NCBI GenBank assembly: GCA_015075165.1
Contig: JABTUY010000005.1
Span: forward strand, 186,001-250,000
Source of the DNA: Ideonella sp.
GTDB taxonomy: Bacteria; Pseudomonadota; Gammaproteobacteria; Burkholderiales; Burkholderiaceae_C
DNA: 64,000 bases
Reading direction: 5' to 3'
In this document: positions 37,814 to 46,917 of the stretch, in pieces
Layout: every line of letters begins with the position of its first letter
How positions within the stretch are numbered: the first letter of the stretch is position 1
Notes under the pieces: generated by a model
The model's input: the letters and a program-made list of their open reading frames with translations, nothing else
Told to the model about the DNA's origin: nothing
Databases searched by the model: none
Position numbers and translations under genes: made by a program

Positions 37814-38980
37814 ATGACCTATCCGACCGTCTCGCATCGTTCGTTCAGACTCGGCGGCCTCGCGGCCGTCGCCGCTGCCGCGGCCCTGGTCGGCTGCGGC
37901 AAGAAGGAGGAAGCACCGCCTCCGGTGGCCGCGGCACCGGCGTCGGCCGCCGCGCCGGCCAAGCCCGAGCCGCTGAAGGTCGCGTTCGCCTACGTCGGCC
38001 CGGTCGGCGACGGCGGCTGGACCTTCGCGCACGACAACGCGCGCAAGGCGATCCAGAAGGAGTTCGGCGACAAGATCGTCACCAGCTACGTCGAGAGCGT
38101 GCCCGAGGCGGCCGACGCCGAGCGCGTGTTCCGCGACATGGTCGGCCAGGGCAACAAGCTGATCTTCGGCACCACGTTCGGCTACATGGAGCCGATGATG
38201 AAGGTGGCCGCCGACGCCAAGGACGTGAAGTTCGAGCACGCCACCGGCTACAAGACGGCCGAGAACCTACGCACCTACGACAGCCGCACCTACGAGGGCG
38301 CCTACATGGCCGGAGTGATCGCCGGCGGCATGAGCAAGACGCACACGCTCGGCGTCGTCGGTTCGGTGCCGATCCCCGAGGTGATCCGCAACATCAACTC
38401 GTTCACGCTCGGCGCGCAGAGCGTGAACCCGAAGATCAAGACCAAGGTGGTGTGGGTCAACGACTGGTTCAACCCGCCGAAGGAAACCGAGGCCGCCACC
38501 GCGCTGATCAACGGCGGCGCCGACGTGCTGATGCAGAACACCGATTCGCCCGCGGTGCTGAAGACCGCCGAAGAGAAGGGCAAGCGCGCGTTCGGCTGGG
38601 ACAGCGACATGACCGCCTACGGCCCGAAGGCGCACCTCGGCTCGGCGGTGATCAATTGGGTGCCGTACTACACCAAGACGGTGCAGCAGGTGCTCGACGG
38701 CACGTGGAAAACCCAGAAGGAAAAGATCTGGTGGGGCGTCAAGGAGGGCGCGATCGACTTCGTCTCGGTCGCCGCCGACGTGCCGGCCAACCTGAAAGAG
38801 AAGGTCGAGAAGGCCAAGGCCGGCCTGAAGGACGGCAGCCTGGTGATCTGGAAGGGCCCGATCGTCGACAACACCGGCAAGACCGTGCTCGAGAAGGACA
38901 AGGTCGCCGACGATGAATGGCTCGGCGGCATCAAGTTCTTCGTCAAGGGCGTCGAAGGCAAGGTGCCGGGCGAGAAGTAA
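37814..38980 (+). CDS. BMP-family substrate-binding lipoprotein of the purine/nucleoside importer
   Basis: A 388-residue periplasmic lipoprotein of the basic-membrane-protein (Med/PnrA) family. The signal sequence ends at the lipobox [10 protein letters not shown] (Cys at about residue 33), followed by an Ala/Pro linker. The binding domain has [20 protein letters not shown], the family's opening, [33 protein letters not shown] and [19 protein letters not shown]. PnrA-type proteins bind purine nucleosides, in line with the neighbours. ATG 37814 has GGAG five bases upstream. Two hairpins follow the stop. Confidence 0.94.
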   Translation: MTYPTVSHRSFRLGGLAAVAAAAALVGCGKKEEAPPPVAAAPASAAAPAKPEPLKVAFAYVGPVGDGGWTFAHDNARKAIQKEFGDKIVTSYVESVPEAADAERVFRDMVGQGNKLIFGTTFGYMEPMMKVAADAKDVKFEHATGYKTAENLRTYDSRTYEGAYMAGVIAGGMSKTHTLGVVGSVPIPEVIRNINSFTLGAQSVNPKIKTKVVWVNDWFNPPKETEAATALINGGADVLMQNTDSPAVLKTAEEKGKRAFGWDSDMTAYGPKAHLGSAVINWVPYYTKTVQQVLDGTWKTQKEKIWWGVKEGAIDFVSVAADVPANLKEKVEKAKAGLKDGSLVIWKGPIVDNTGKTVLEKDKVADDEWLGGIKFFVKGVEGKVPGEK

Positions 38981-39037
38981 GCCCGACGTCGCCGGGCTTG
39001 CGGCAGCCGAGGGCCACCTTCGCGGGTGGCCCTTGTT
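38979..39037 (+). terminator. Double hairpin terminator after the importer operon
   Basis: The first hairpin is AAGCCCG (38979-38985)/CGGGCTT (38993-38999). The second is a perfect 8-bp stem GGGCCACC (39011-39018)/GGTGGCCC (39025-39032), followed by TTGTTG. The second looks like a genuine intrinsic terminator closing the transporter operon. Confidence 0.7.
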
Positions 39038-39098
39038 GCTGCGGCGCACCTTGCGGCACTCGCCGCTGTTGCGATACGGTGGCAACCGGGTGAAAGGC

Positions 39099-40154
39099 AT
39101 GATCGACTTCGACCGCATCCCGCGCAGCGCGCTGCCGGCGCTGCTGCAGCGCATGCCCAAGGCCGAGCTGCACATCCACATCGAGGGCTCGCTCGAGCCG
39201 GAGATGATCTTCCGGCTCGCGCAGCGCAACGGCGTGCCGCTGCCGTATGCCGATGTCGAGGCGTTGCGGCGTGCCTATGCGTTCACCGACCTGCAGAGCT
39301 TCCTCGACATCTACTACGCCGGCGCCAGCGTGCTGCTGAAGGAGGAAGACTTCTTCGACATGGCGTTCGCCTACCTGCAGAAGGCGGCGGCCGACCATGT
39401 GGTGCATGCCGAGATCTTCTTCGACCCGCAGACCCACACCGACCGCGGCGTGTCGATCGAGGCGGTGATCGTCGGCCTGTCGCATGCGATGCGGCGTGCG
39501 CACGCCGAGCTGGGCATCGGCTCGGCGCTGATCCTGTGCTTCCTGCGCCACCTGAGCGAGGAGGCGGCGTTCGCGGTGCTCGAGCAGGCGCTACCGTACC
39601 GCCACCACTTCGTCGGCGTGGGGCTCGATTCGAGCGAGCGCGGCCACCCGCCGGAGAAGTTCGCGCGCGTGTTCGCGCGCTGCCGCGAGCTCGGCCTGCG
39701 CGTGGTGGCGCACGCCGGCGAGGAGGGGCCGCCGGCGTACATCGAGACCGCGCTCGATCTGCTGCGGGTGCAGCGCATCGACCACGGCGTGCGCTGCGTC
39801 GAATCGCCCGCGCTGGTGCAGCGCCTGGCGCGCGAGCGCATGCCGCTTACGGTGTGCCCGCTGTCGAACGTGAAGCTGTGCGTGTTCGAGTCGATGGCCG
39901 CGCACAACCTGCCGGCGCTGCTGGCGCAGGGGCTGTGCGTCACCGTCAACAGCGACGACCCGGCGTACTTCGGCGGCTACGTCAACGACAACTTCCGCGC
40001 GCTGTTCGACGCCCACCCGCAGCTCGACGCGCGCGCGGCGTGGCAGCTCGCGCATAACAGTTTCGAGGCCAGCTTCGCCGATGCGGCGCACAAGGCGCGT
40101 TGGCAGGGCGCGCTCGACGCGGTGTTTGTCCAGGCGGCCGCGCCGGGGCGCTGA
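39099..40154 (+). CDS. Adenine deaminase (adenosine deaminase-like family)
   Basis: A 351-residue amidohydrolase of the adenosine/adenine deaminase superfamily. Zinc and catalytic motifs: [54 protein letters not shown] and [17 protein letters not shown]. The [10 protein letters not shown] block and the IEGSLEPE opening are typical of the adenine-deaminase subgroup (bacterial proteins once annotated add), so adenine to hypoxanthine is the likelier reaction; adenosine is the alternative. ATG 39099 is chosen at the first conserved residues, with only a weak AAAGG upstream. It follows the importer terminator by about 60 bases and completes the purine route into Xdh. Confidence 0.9.
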   Translation: MIDFDRIPRSALPALLQRMPKAELHIHIEGSLEPEMIFRLAQRNGVPLPYADVEALRRAYAFTDLQSFLDIYYAGASVLLKEEDFFDMAFAYLQKAAADHVVHAEIFFDPQTHTDRGVSIEAVIVGLSHAMRRAHAELGIGSALILCFLRHLSEEAAFAVLEQALPYRHHFVGVGLDSSERGHPPEKFARVFARCRELGLRVVAHAGEEGPPAYIETALDLLRVQRIDHGVRCVESPALVQRLARERMPLTVCPLSNVKLCVFESMAAHNLPALLAQGLCVTVNSDDPAYFGGYVNDNFRALFDAHPQLDARAAWQLAHNSFEASFADAAHKARWQGALDAVFVQAAAPGR

Positions 40155-40187
40155 ACGGCGCGCCGTGGCTGCCCGCGACGCGCCAGA

Positions 40188-40706
40188 ATGGAGCCGGTCG
40201 AGGTCATTCGGGTGCAGGCGATGGATGCTTCGCGACGCGACTACTTTCGGCAGGCCAAGCTGCTCGAGCGTGTGCTCGCCGGCCTGCTGGTCGCAGGCCT
40301 GGTGGGCATGTGGCTGCTGGCGCACGCGCGCTGGTGGTGGCTGGAGCTGTTGTGCGTGTTGACACTGCTCGGCGTGACCGCCGGCATCTTCGTCGTCTCG
40401 TCGTGGCTGTTCACGCGGCACCACCCGGTGATCTCGGTGTTCGCCGACCGGCTGTGGTTCCGCGGCCTGCGCGAGCAGGTGGTGATGCTGCGCAATGTGC
40501 GCGGCGTGCACATGGCCGAGCGATCCGTCGCCGGCCTGACGCGGCGCTGGCTCGAGCTCACGCTGGGCAACCCGCGCGACCCCGACGATGACGACACCGA
40601 AGGCGTGCGCATCGGGCTGGACGCGGTGGAATGCGACCCGATCGAGCTGATGCAGCTGATCGGCCAGCGCGCCGAGCTGGTGCGCGATCAGGCGACGCCG
40701 CGCTGA
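40188..40706 (+). CDS. Two-span membrane protein with PH-like domain, hypothetical
   Basis: A 172-residue inner-membrane protein with two adjacent hydrophobic spans (VLAGLLVAGLVGMWLLA and ELLCVLTLLGVTAGIFVVSS, about residues 29-70) and a cytosolic C-terminal part resembling a short PH-like beta domain (SVFADRLWFRGLREQVVMLRNVRGV, then TRRWLELTLGNPRD). Function is unknown. A second possible ATG lies at residue 12 (40221). It is 33 bases after the deaminase stop on the same strand. Confidence 0.7.
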   Translation: MEPVEVIRVQAMDASRRDYFRQAKLLERVLAGLLVAGLVGMWLLAHARWWWLELLCVLTLLGVTAGIFVVSSWLFTRHHPVISVFADRLWFRGLREQVVMLRNVRGVHMAERSVAGLTRRWLELTLGNPRDPDDDDTEGVRIGLDAVECDPIELMQLIGQRAELVRDQATPR

Positions 40707-40847
40707 GCGGCCCGCACGCGGCGAGACCGAGGCCGACGGCAGCGCCGCCGCTACCGGGCTGCCGCGGCCGCGTTGGTTCGATCGCGTCGCGTCGTATAGT
40801 GAGCTCGCCCGCGCCGGGTCACCCCGCACCCACCGCATCGCAACGCG

Positions 40848-41204
40848 ATGACCCCGATCGCCGTCGTCACCACTGTCACCAACCGTGCCGAGGCCGTGGC
40901 GCTGGCACGCGCGCTGGTGCAGCAACGGCTCGCCGCCTGCGCACAGATCTCCGAGATCGAGAGCGTCTACCGCTGGCGCGGCGAGGTGCAGCAGGGGCCC
41001 GAGTGCCGCATCGTGCTGAAGACCACGCGCGAGCGCTATGCGCAACTGGAGCGCACGATTCGCGAGCTGCACCCGTACGAACTGCCGGCGATCCACGCAC
41101 TGGCGTTCGATGCGATCGACGCGCCCTATGCCGAGTGGATCGCGCAGGGCTGCGCGGAACCGGGCGACACTTCCTGCCAACCTTCCGACGGAGCGAACCG
41201 ATGA
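40848..41204 (+). CDS. cutA: Divalent-cation tolerance protein CutA
   Basis: A 118-residue CutA1-family protein, a very stable trimer linked to copper tolerance and signalling-like roles. Typical motifs: VVTTVTNRAEAVALARALVQQRLAACAQI, ESVYRWRGEVQQGPECRIVLKTT and the ELHPYELPAIHAL block. It overlaps the start of the ClpP-like gene by four bases (ATGA), so the two are co-translated. No strong Shine-Dalgarno is visible before its ATG. Confidence 0.93.
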   Translation: MTPIAVVTTVTNRAEAVALARALVQQRLAACAQISEIESVYRWRGEVQQGPECRIVLKTTRERYAQLERTIRELHPYELPAIHALAFDAIDAPYAEWIAQGCAEPGDTSCQPSDGANR

Positions 41205-41797
41205 GTTCTGAGGCCCCTGCCAACCCCGATGCCGCACCGCCGGCCGAGCGCCTAGGCATGCTCGAGGAGCGGCTGTCGTTCCAGTCGCGCTTCGTACTGG
41301 TGTTCGGCGAGATCGACGACAAGCTCGCGCTCGTCACCTGCCGCCGCCTGCTGGCGCTGTCGGAGCAATCCGATGCGCCGATCACGATGCTGGTGTCGTC
41401 GCCGGGCGGTCACGTGGAGTCGGGCGACGCGATCCACGACATGATCCGCTTCGTGCGCGCACCGGTCACCACGGTGGGCTCGGGCTGGGTCGCCAGCGCC
41501 GGCTGCCACATCTTCCTGGCGCCGCCGAAGGAGCGCCGCGTCTGCCTGCCCAACACGCGCTTCATGATCCACCAGCCGGCCGGCGGCGCCGGCGGCCAGG
41601 CCACCGACATCGCGATCCAGGCCAAGGAGATCCTGCGCACGCGCGAGCGCATCGCCAGCGTGATCGCGCGGCAGACCGGCAAGGCGCAGGCGACCGTGCT
41701 GGCCGACATGGAGCGCGACTTCTGGATGAGCGCCGACGAGGCGGTGGCCTACGGCATTGTCTCGCGCGTGATCGAGCGGCAGAAGGATCTGGCCTGA
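41201..41797 (+). CDS. ClpP-family serine protease paralogue
   Basis: A 198-residue ClpP/crotonase-fold protease. The catalytic triad can be read by alignment to ClpP: Ser in GWVASAGCHIF (E. coli ASMGA), His in NTRFMIHQPAGG, Asp in MERDFWMSADEA. Homologues form barrel proteases working with Clp ATPases. It differs from housekeeping ClpP in the C-A-G around the Ser and the N-terminal ~30 residues, and no clpX or clpA lies next to it, so it is probably a second, specialised copy. GGAG is 7-10 bases before ATG 41201. A tandem repeat array starts one base after its stop. Confidence 0.85.
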   Translation: MSSEAPANPDAAPPAERLGMLEERLSFQSRFVLVFGEIDDKLALVTCRRLLALSEQSDAPITMLVSSPGGHVESGDAIHDMIRFVRAPVTTVGSGWVASAGCHIFLAPPKERRVCLPNTRFMIHQPAGGAGGQATDIAIQAKEILRTRERIASVIARQTGKAQATVLADMERDFWMSADEAVAYGIVSRVIERQKDLA

Positions 41798-41798
41798 C

Positions 41799-42206
41799 GG
41801 CAGGCGCAAGGCCCCTTCCGGGCCCTTGCGTCCGGCCTCATGCCCGGCCGCTTGTATCGCGGCCGGTCCTTCGGCAGGCGCAAGGCCCCTTCCGGGCCCT
41901 TGCGTCCGGCCTCATGCCCGGCCGCTTGTATCGCGGCCGGTCCTTCGGCAGGCGCAAGGCCCCTTCCGGGCCCTTGCGTCCGGCCTCATGCCCGGCAAAC
42001 TTGTATCGCGGCCGGTCCTTCGGCAGGCGCAAGGCCCTTCCGGGCCGCCGTCCGGCCTCATGCCAGCCGCTTGTATCGCGGCCGGTCCTTCAGGCAGGCG
42101 CAGGCCCTTCCGGGCCCTTGCGTCCGGCCTCATGCCCGGCCGCTTGTATCGCGGCCGGTCCTTCGGCAGGCGCAAGGCCCCTTCCGGGCCCTTGCGTCCG
42201 GCCTCA
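41799..42206. repeat. 74-bp tandem repeat array, about 5.6 copies, with paired hairpins
   Basis: Copies begin at 41799, 41873, 41947, 42022, 42093 and 42165 (the last is 42 bases). Copies 1 and 2 are identical, copy 3 has one extra base with a changed CGGCAAAC, copies 4 and 5 carry small deletions. Each full unit holds two hairpins: CGCAAGG/CCTTGCG around a CCC..GGG core, and a perfect CCGGCCGC/GCGGCCGG stem with loop TTGTATC. The array fills the gap between two convergent genes; its last partial copy ends at the stop codon of the minus-strand gene. It is not a CRISPR, as there are no unique spacers. Confidence 0.9.
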
Positions 42207-42692
42207 GCGCTTGATCGACGACACCGAAACGGTGCCGCCCAGGCTCACGCGCCGTGGCGGGTCGACCGCGCCGGGCTGCGCCCAGACGTCGGGCCGTTGC
42301 GCCGCCTGACTGCGCGCTTGTGGCGTCATGCGCCTGGCGTGCAGCTTGTAGAGGCGCTCGATCTCGTAGCGGATGCGCGGCGTGAAGCCCTTGCGGCCGC
42401 CGCGATGGTCGACCATCAGGTCGGTCAGCAGCCGGTCGATCACGTGCAGATGCTCCCAGTTCACCGCGATGCGGTTGGCGATGCGCGGGTAGTGGCGGCA
42501 CAGGTGCTTCGGGTGCACGCTGTTCGGAATCGTGCGCAGCCACGCATGGGTGTGGCTTTGCATCACCACGTCGTCGTCGATCAGCGGCGCACGCGAGTGC
42601 GACCAGTCGTCGGAACGATAGATCCGCACCGGCCGGTTCAGCAGGTTCGACAACAGGCTGCCTGCACGCGCGAGGGGAGATTTCAAGCTCAT
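42204..42692 (-). CDS. Hypothetical protein (162 aa) beside the tandem array
   Basis: A 162-residue basic soluble protein. Recognisable segments are VRIYRSDDWSHSRAPLIDDD, HTHAWLRTIPNSVHPKHLCRHYPRIANRIA and VDHRGGRKGFTPRIRYEIERLYKLHARR; no known domain was identified. The compact, charge-patterned sequence supports a real gene. ATG 42692 is chosen; the frame continues upstream in less plausible sequence, and no clear Shine-Dalgarno is seen. The stop codon is formed by the last three bases of the tandem repeat array. Confidence 0.6.
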   Translation of the reverse strand: MSLKSPLARAGSLLSNLLNRPVRIYRSDDWSHSRAPLIDDDVVMQSHTHAWLRTIPNSVHPKHLCRHYPRIANRIAVNWEHLHVIDRLLTDLMVDHRGGRKGFTPRIRYEIERLYKLHARRMTPQARSQAAQRPDVWAQPGAVDPPRRVSLGGTVSVSSIKR

Positions 42693-42984
42693 GGTCAGTC
42701 GAACGGTTGGCGATCCGCTGGTCCCGCAACCTGACAAGGCCTGCGAACCAAACGACCGTCAGCGTACGGACCGCGCGCCGGCTGCGCAGCCCCGAGAACA
42801 TGGGGAAATCGTGCCGGTTTGGCCGATCGCGCACTGCTGTGGAGCCGCGCTCGCATCGCTCAACGTGCAAATGCCGCAACCGCGCCCGAAACGGCGCGTG
42901 CCCACCCCACCGTTTGCGGGCCGCGCGCGGTGCCACGCCGAGAATCGTCCGCGTCCCGGCCCCAGCGGGCACGGCGCGTTCACG

Positions 42985-43539
42985 ATGCCTCGCACGACAG
43001 TACAAACCGGAGCTGTTCGCGGCCGAACGCGCAGCGCCGCGGCGCCGCGGCGGGCGGCGCGCCGGCATGCGCCGCAGCGCCTGCCGCGCTGGCCCCTCGC
43101 GGCGACGCTGGCCTACGGGCTGGCGGTGGGTGTGTCGTCGTTGGCGTGGGCGGTGGCGGTGCGTCAGTTGATGCCGCCGGCGGCGTTGGCCGCGGGCCCC
43201 TGGCTGCGCTGGCCGGTGCTGCCGCTGGTGGCCACCGCGGTGGCGCTGGTCGCGACCGCCGGCTTCGCGCTCGCGCTGCGGCTGCAGGTTGGTCCCCGCA
43301 GTCGCCGCGGACCCGGGACGCTGCGGGCCTGCGCTTGGGCGTGGCTGGCCGGCGCGGCGTTTCCGTGGTTCAGCGGCTTGCTGCTGCCAGCCTGGGTGGC
43401 CGCGTCGGGCGAACGTGCGGGCGCGGCGGTGAATGGCCCGGTGTGGCTGCTCTGGGTATGGTGCTTCGTCGGCAGCATGATTGCCGCTGCGGGTGTACAC
43501 CGCGTGCTCGCCCGCGCACCCCAGCAGGAGACCTCATGA
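42985..43539 (+). CDS. Integral membrane protein, hypothetical (184 aa)
   Basis: A 184-residue membrane protein with about four spans (PLAATLAYGLAVGVSSLAWA, LPLVATAVALVATAGFALAL, a span at about residues 112-135, and WLLWVWCFVGSMIAAAGV) after an Arg/Ala-rich N-terminus. The family is not recognised. ATG 42985 is the first plausible start; the frame is open further upstream through sequence without conserved character. It ends four bases inside the next gene (PEP-mutase family), implying co-transcription. The preceding 292 bases (42693-42984) hold no gene I can support. Confidence 0.6.
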   Translation: MPRTTVQTGAVRGRTRSAAAPRRAARRHAPQRLPRWPLAATLAYGLAVGVSSLAWAVAVRQLMPPAALAAGPWLRWPVLPLVATAVALVATAGFALALRLQVGPRSRRGPGTLRACAWAWLAGAAFPWFSGLLLPAWVAASGERAGAAVNGPVWLLWVWCFVGSMIAAAGVHRVLARAPQQETS

Positions 43540-44375
43540 ACCACCCCACCACCGCTACCGTCACCCAGTTGCAGAAGGCGCAGCGCTTCCAGGCTCTGCA
43601 CGAGAGCGGGTGCTTCATCGTCGGCAATGCTTGGGATGCCGGTTCGGCGCGCGTGCTGGCCGGCGCCGGCTTTGTCGCGCTGGCCACCTCCAGCGGCGCC
43701 AGCGCCGGCGTGCTCGGCCGCCGCGACGGCGCGATCACGCGCGACGAGTCGCTCGCCTCGGCGCGCGCCATTGCACTGGCGTGCGACCTGCCGGTGTCGG
43801 GCGACCTGGAGAACGGCTTCGGCGCCGAACCCGAGGCGGCGGCCGAGACGATCCGCCTCGCCGCCGCCGCCGGCCTGGTCGGCGGCTCGATCGAAGACGC
43901 CAGCGGCAATGCCGCGCAGCCGCTGTATCCAATCGAATACGCCGTGCGACGCATCGGGGCCGCGGTGCAGGCCGCGCGCGCGCTGCCGTTTCCGTTCGTG
44001 CTGACCGCGCGCAGCGAGAACTTCGTGCGCAACCGGCCCGACCTCGACGACACCATCGCGCGGCTGCAGGCGTTCGAGCGCGCCGGTGCCGACGTGCTGA
44101 TGGCGCCGGGCCTGCCCGACCTCGACGCGGTGCGCCGCGTCTGCAGCGCGCTGCGCAAGCCGTTCAACTTCATGGCCGGCATCCGCGGCAAGTCGTTCAC
44201 CGTGGCCGAGTTGCGCGACGTGGGCGTGCGCCGCGTCAGCCTGGCGACCTCGCTGTACCGCATCGCAATGACGGCGCTGGCCGACGCCGCGCGCGAGGTG
44301 CAGCAAGACGGTTGCTTCGGCTACCTCGATCGCGCGCTGGCGACGCCGGAGCTCAACCGCATGATGCGGGGCTGA
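43536..44375 (+). CDS. Isocitrate lyase/PEP mutase-family enzyme
   Basis: A 279-residue TIM-barrel enzyme of the isocitrate lyase/PEP mutase superfamily. Motifs: GNAWDAGSARVLAGAGFVALATSS, LPVSGDLENGFG, GGSIEDASG (metal-binding Glu/Asp), LTARSENF and MAGIRGKSFTVAELRDVGVRRVSLATSLYR. It lacks the KKCGH catalytic loop of true isocitrate lyase, so it is more likely a carboxyphosphonoenolpyruvate/oxaloacetate-type lyase of unknown substrate. It starts with ATG 43536, with CAGGAG six bases upstream, overlapping the membrane-protein gene by four bases. Confidence 0.88.
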   Translation: MNHPTTATVTQLQKAQRFQALHESGCFIVGNAWDAGSARVLAGAGFVALATSSGASAGVLGRRDGAITRDESLASARAIALACDLPVSGDLENGFGAEPEAAAETIRLAAAAGLVGGSIEDASGNAAQPLYPIEYAVRRIGAAVQAARALPFPFVLTARSENFVRNRPDLDDTIARLQAFERAGADVLMAPGLPDLDAVRRVCSALRKPFNFMAGIRGKSFTVAELRDVGVRRVSLATSLYRIAMTALADAAREVQQDGCFGYLDRALATPELNRMMRG

Positions 44376-44553
44376 CAGCGCGCGGCTGCACAACGGTGAT
44401 GCGTGCGCGCATCGTGCCGGCGCGTCGCATCGCGGGACCGCGTGGGCCGCGCGTTGGCGCGGTGCGGCAGCGCCGGGTGGGGTCATGCCGTGTCGGCGAG
44501 GGTCCATCCGCTAGACTGACCTTCCCACCTCCACCCCTGCATCCGCAGCGCCT

Positions 44554-45648
44554 ATGTCCGCCGTCACCGAAAGCGCCGTGCTCGAGGCTCTGAAGGCCTG
44601 CCTAGACCCCAACACCGGCAAGGATTTCGTTTCCACCAAGCAACTGAAGAACCTGCGCATCGCCGGCGCCGACCTGTCGTTCGACGTCGAGCTGGGCTAC
44701 CCTGCGGCCAGCCAGGTGCCGGCGCTGCGCAGCGCGCTGATCGCGGCGGCGAAGGCGGTGCCCGGCATCGGCAACGTCAGCGTCGGCGTGCACAGCAAGG
44801 TGCTGGCGCACGCCGTGCAGCGCGGCGTGCAGTTGCTGCCGAAGGTGAAGAACATCGTCGCCGTCGCGTCGGGCAAGGGCGGCGTCGGCAAGAGCACCAC
44901 CACCGTCAACCTGGCGCTCGCGCTGGCGGCCGAGGGCGCGCAGGTGGGCATCCTCGACGCCGACATCTACGGCCCGAGCCAGCCGATGATGTTGGGCATC
45001 GCCGGCCGCCCCGAGAGCCACGACGGCAAGACGATGGAGCCGCTGGCCAACTACGGCGTGCAGGTGATGTCGATCGGCTTCCTGGTCGACCCCGACCAGG
45101 CGATGATCTGGCGCGGTCCGATGGCCACGCAGGCACTCGACCAGTTGCTGCGTCAGACCAACTGGGGCGAGCTCGACTACCTGCTGGTCGACATGCCACC
45201 GGGCACCGGCGACATCGCGCTCACGCTGAGCCAGCGCGTGCCGCTGACCGGCGCGGTGATCGTCACGACGCCGCAGGACATCGCGCTGCTCGACGCGAAG
45301 AAGGGCCTGACGATGTTCGAGAAGGTCAACGTGCCGATCATCGGCATCGTCGAGAACATGAGCGTCTACGTGTGCCCCAACTGCGGGCACAGCGAGCACA
45401 TTTTCGGCGCCGATGGCGGCCGCCGCATGGCCGAGCAGTACAAGGTCGAGTACCTCGGTGCGCTGCCGCTGAACCTGTCGATCCGCGAGCAGACCGATTC
45501 GGGTCGCCCCACCGTGGTGGCCGAGCCCGACGGCGAGATTGCACAGATCTACAAGTCCGTGGCGCGCCGCATCGCGGTCGCGATCGCCGCGAAGTCGCGC
45601 GACTTCAGCGCCAAGTTCCCGACCATCACCGTCTCGAAGCACACCTGA
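44554..45648 (+). CDS. apbC: Iron-sulfur cluster carrier protein ApbC/Mrp
   Basis: A 364-residue Mrp/NBP35-family P-loop protein that delivers Fe-S clusters to apoproteins. It has an N-terminal MIP18-like DUF59 domain (about residues 1-85), the deviant Walker A SGKGGVGKSTTTVNLALAL (about 107-115), DADIYGPSQP, DMPPGTGDI and the cluster-binding CPNC at residues 274-277. Length and order are standard. Its position, 98 bases before psd, does not by itself suggest a link. The 178 bases before it show nothing I can name. Confidence 0.95.
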   Translation: MSAVTESAVLEALKACLDPNTGKDFVSTKQLKNLRIAGADLSFDVELGYPAASQVPALRSALIAAAKAVPGIGNVSVGVHSKVLAHAVQRGVQLLPKVKNIVAVASGKGGVGKSTTTVNLALALAAEGAQVGILDADIYGPSQPMMLGIAGRPESHDGKTMEPLANYGVQVMSIGFLVDPDQAMIWRGPMATQALDQLLRQTNWGELDYLLVDMPPGTGDIALTLSQRVPLTGAVIVTTPQDIALLDAKKGLTMFEKVNVPIIGIVENMSVYVCPNCGHSEHIFGADGGRRMAEQYKVEYLGALPLNLSIREQTDSGRPTVVAEPDGEIAQIYKSVARRIAVAIAAKSRDFSAKFPTITVSKHT

Positions 45649-45746
45649 ACCCGGCCGCGGCCCGCCGCTGACGCGCCGCACGAATCGACCCCACGAAGCG
45701 GCTGCACGAAGCGACCGCCGAACCGCGATTGCGCCTGCCTGCAGCC

Positions 45747-46631
45747 ATGCCGGACCCGACCGACGACCGACCCTTCGCCGAACGGCTCGCCGTCGGCGTG
45801 CAGCACATCGTGCCGCAGCGTGCGCTGACGGTGGCGATCGGCCGCGGCGCGGCGGCCGCCGGCGGCCGCGCCACGACGGCGGTGATCCGCTGGTTCATCC
45901 GTCGCTACGGCGTCGTCATGGCCGAGGCGGCCGACCCCGACCCGGCGCGCTACCGCAGCTTCAATGATTTCTTCACCCGCGCGCTGAGGCCGGGCGCACG
46001 CCCGCTGGCCACAGCCGACCTGCTGTGTCCGGTGGACGGCGCGATCAGCCAGTTCGGCGCCATAGACGGCGAGCACCTGCTGCAGGCCAAGGGCCACCAC
46101 TACAGCGCGCGCGCGCTGGTCGGCGGCGATGCCGCGCTGGCGCAGCGGTTCAGCGGCGGCTACTTCGCGACGCTGTACCTGAGCCCGAAGGACTACCACC
46201 GCATCCACATGCCGTGCGCGGCGCGGCTGACGCGGATGATCCACGTGCCCGGTGCGCTGTTCTCTGTGAACCCGGCCACCGCGCGCGGCGTGCCGGGGCT
46301 GTTCGCGCGCAACGAGCGCGTGGTGTGCTGCTTCGAGGCCGCGTTCGGGCCCTTGGTGCTGGTGCTGGTGGGCGCGACGATCGTCGGCAGCATGGCCACC
46401 GTGTGGCACGGCGTCGTGAACCCGCCGCGGCCGGGGCGGGTGCGCGAGTGGCTCTACGACGCTGACGGAGCAGAGCCGGTCGCGCTGCAGCAGGGCGATG
46501 AGATGGGGCGCTTCCTGCTCGGCTCCACCGTCGTGCTGCTGTGGCCGGCGTTGCCGCTGCGCTTCAACCCGGCCTGGGCGCCGGGCGGCGCGATCCGCAT
46601 GGGCGAGGCGATGGCGTCGCTCGGGCGCTGA
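45747..46631 (+). CDS. psd: Phosphatidylserine decarboxylase
   Basis: A 294-residue membrane-associated decarboxylase that makes phosphatidylethanolamine from phosphatidylserine. Diagnostic blocks: RSFNDFFTRALRPGARP, PVDGAISQFG, LYLSPKDYHRIHMP, GATIVGSMATVWHG, and the self-cleavage site LGST (FLLGSTVVLLWP), where the Ser becomes the pyruvoyl group. The beta/alpha chain split would fall before that Ser. ATG 45747 (MPDPTDDRP) is preferred over a TTG start at 45729. No pssA gene is nearby. Dispersed repeats follow the stop. Confidence 0.94.
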   Translation: MPDPTDDRPFAERLAVGVQHIVPQRALTVAIGRGAAAAGGRATTAVIRWFIRRYGVVMAEAADPDPARYRSFNDFFTRALRPGARPLATADLLCPVDGAISQFGAIDGEHLLQAKGHHYSARALVGGDAALAQRFSGGYFATLYLSPKDYHRIHMPCAARLTRMIHVPGALFSVNPATARGVPGLFARNERVVCCFEAAFGPLVLVLVGATIVGSMATVWHGVVNPPRPGRVREWLYDADGAEPVALQQGDEMGRFLLGSTVVLLWPALPLRFNPAWAPGGAIRMGEAMASLGR

Positions 46632-46633
46632 AG

Positions 46634-46870
46634 TGAACCACCCCCGTTGCGCCTTCGGCGCTTCCCCCTGCAAGGGGGCGCCGCCAGCGGCCCGGCAAAG
46701 CCGGAGCCGCGGCGGCTCTCGGCTGCACCGGTTCATGCGTCGCGGGTCGCGCGAAGCGCGATGGAGCAACTGAGATGAACCACCCCCGTTGCGCCTGCGG
46801 CGCTTCCCCTTCGGAGGGGGCGCCGCCAGCGGCCCGGCAAAGCCGGATCCGTGGCGGCTCCCGGTGGCGT
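46634..46870. repeat. Two direct copies of a dispersed repeat after psd
   Basis: Two imperfect copies start at 46634 and 46776, each opening TGAACCACCCCCGTTGCGCC, then a GGCGCTTCCCC...GGGGGCGCC hairpin and CAGCGGCCCGGCAAAGCCGG, about 95 bases each and offset by 142. Both occupy the gap (46632-46917) between psd and the convergent small gene. A related-looking segment lies inside the IOR gene at 18030. Confidence 0.75.
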
Positions 46871-46917
46871 TGGTTGATGCGCCGCGGGTGGCGCTCTTGG
46901 GTCGTGAAGGACCGAAA

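Noticed and set aside
41799-42206. CRISPR array
   Set aside because: The units are contiguous tandem copies with no unique spacers, and no cas genes are present.
41826-42734. Plus-strand frames inside the tandem array encoding repeated peptides
   Set aside because: The peptides (such as ACIAAGPSAG) change frame between units that differ in length, as expected of non-coding repeats.
42130-43500. 456-codon minus-strand frame running through the tandem array
   Set aside because: It is open only because the repeat and GC-rich flanks lack stops in that frame; the 162-residue frame has the better protein character.
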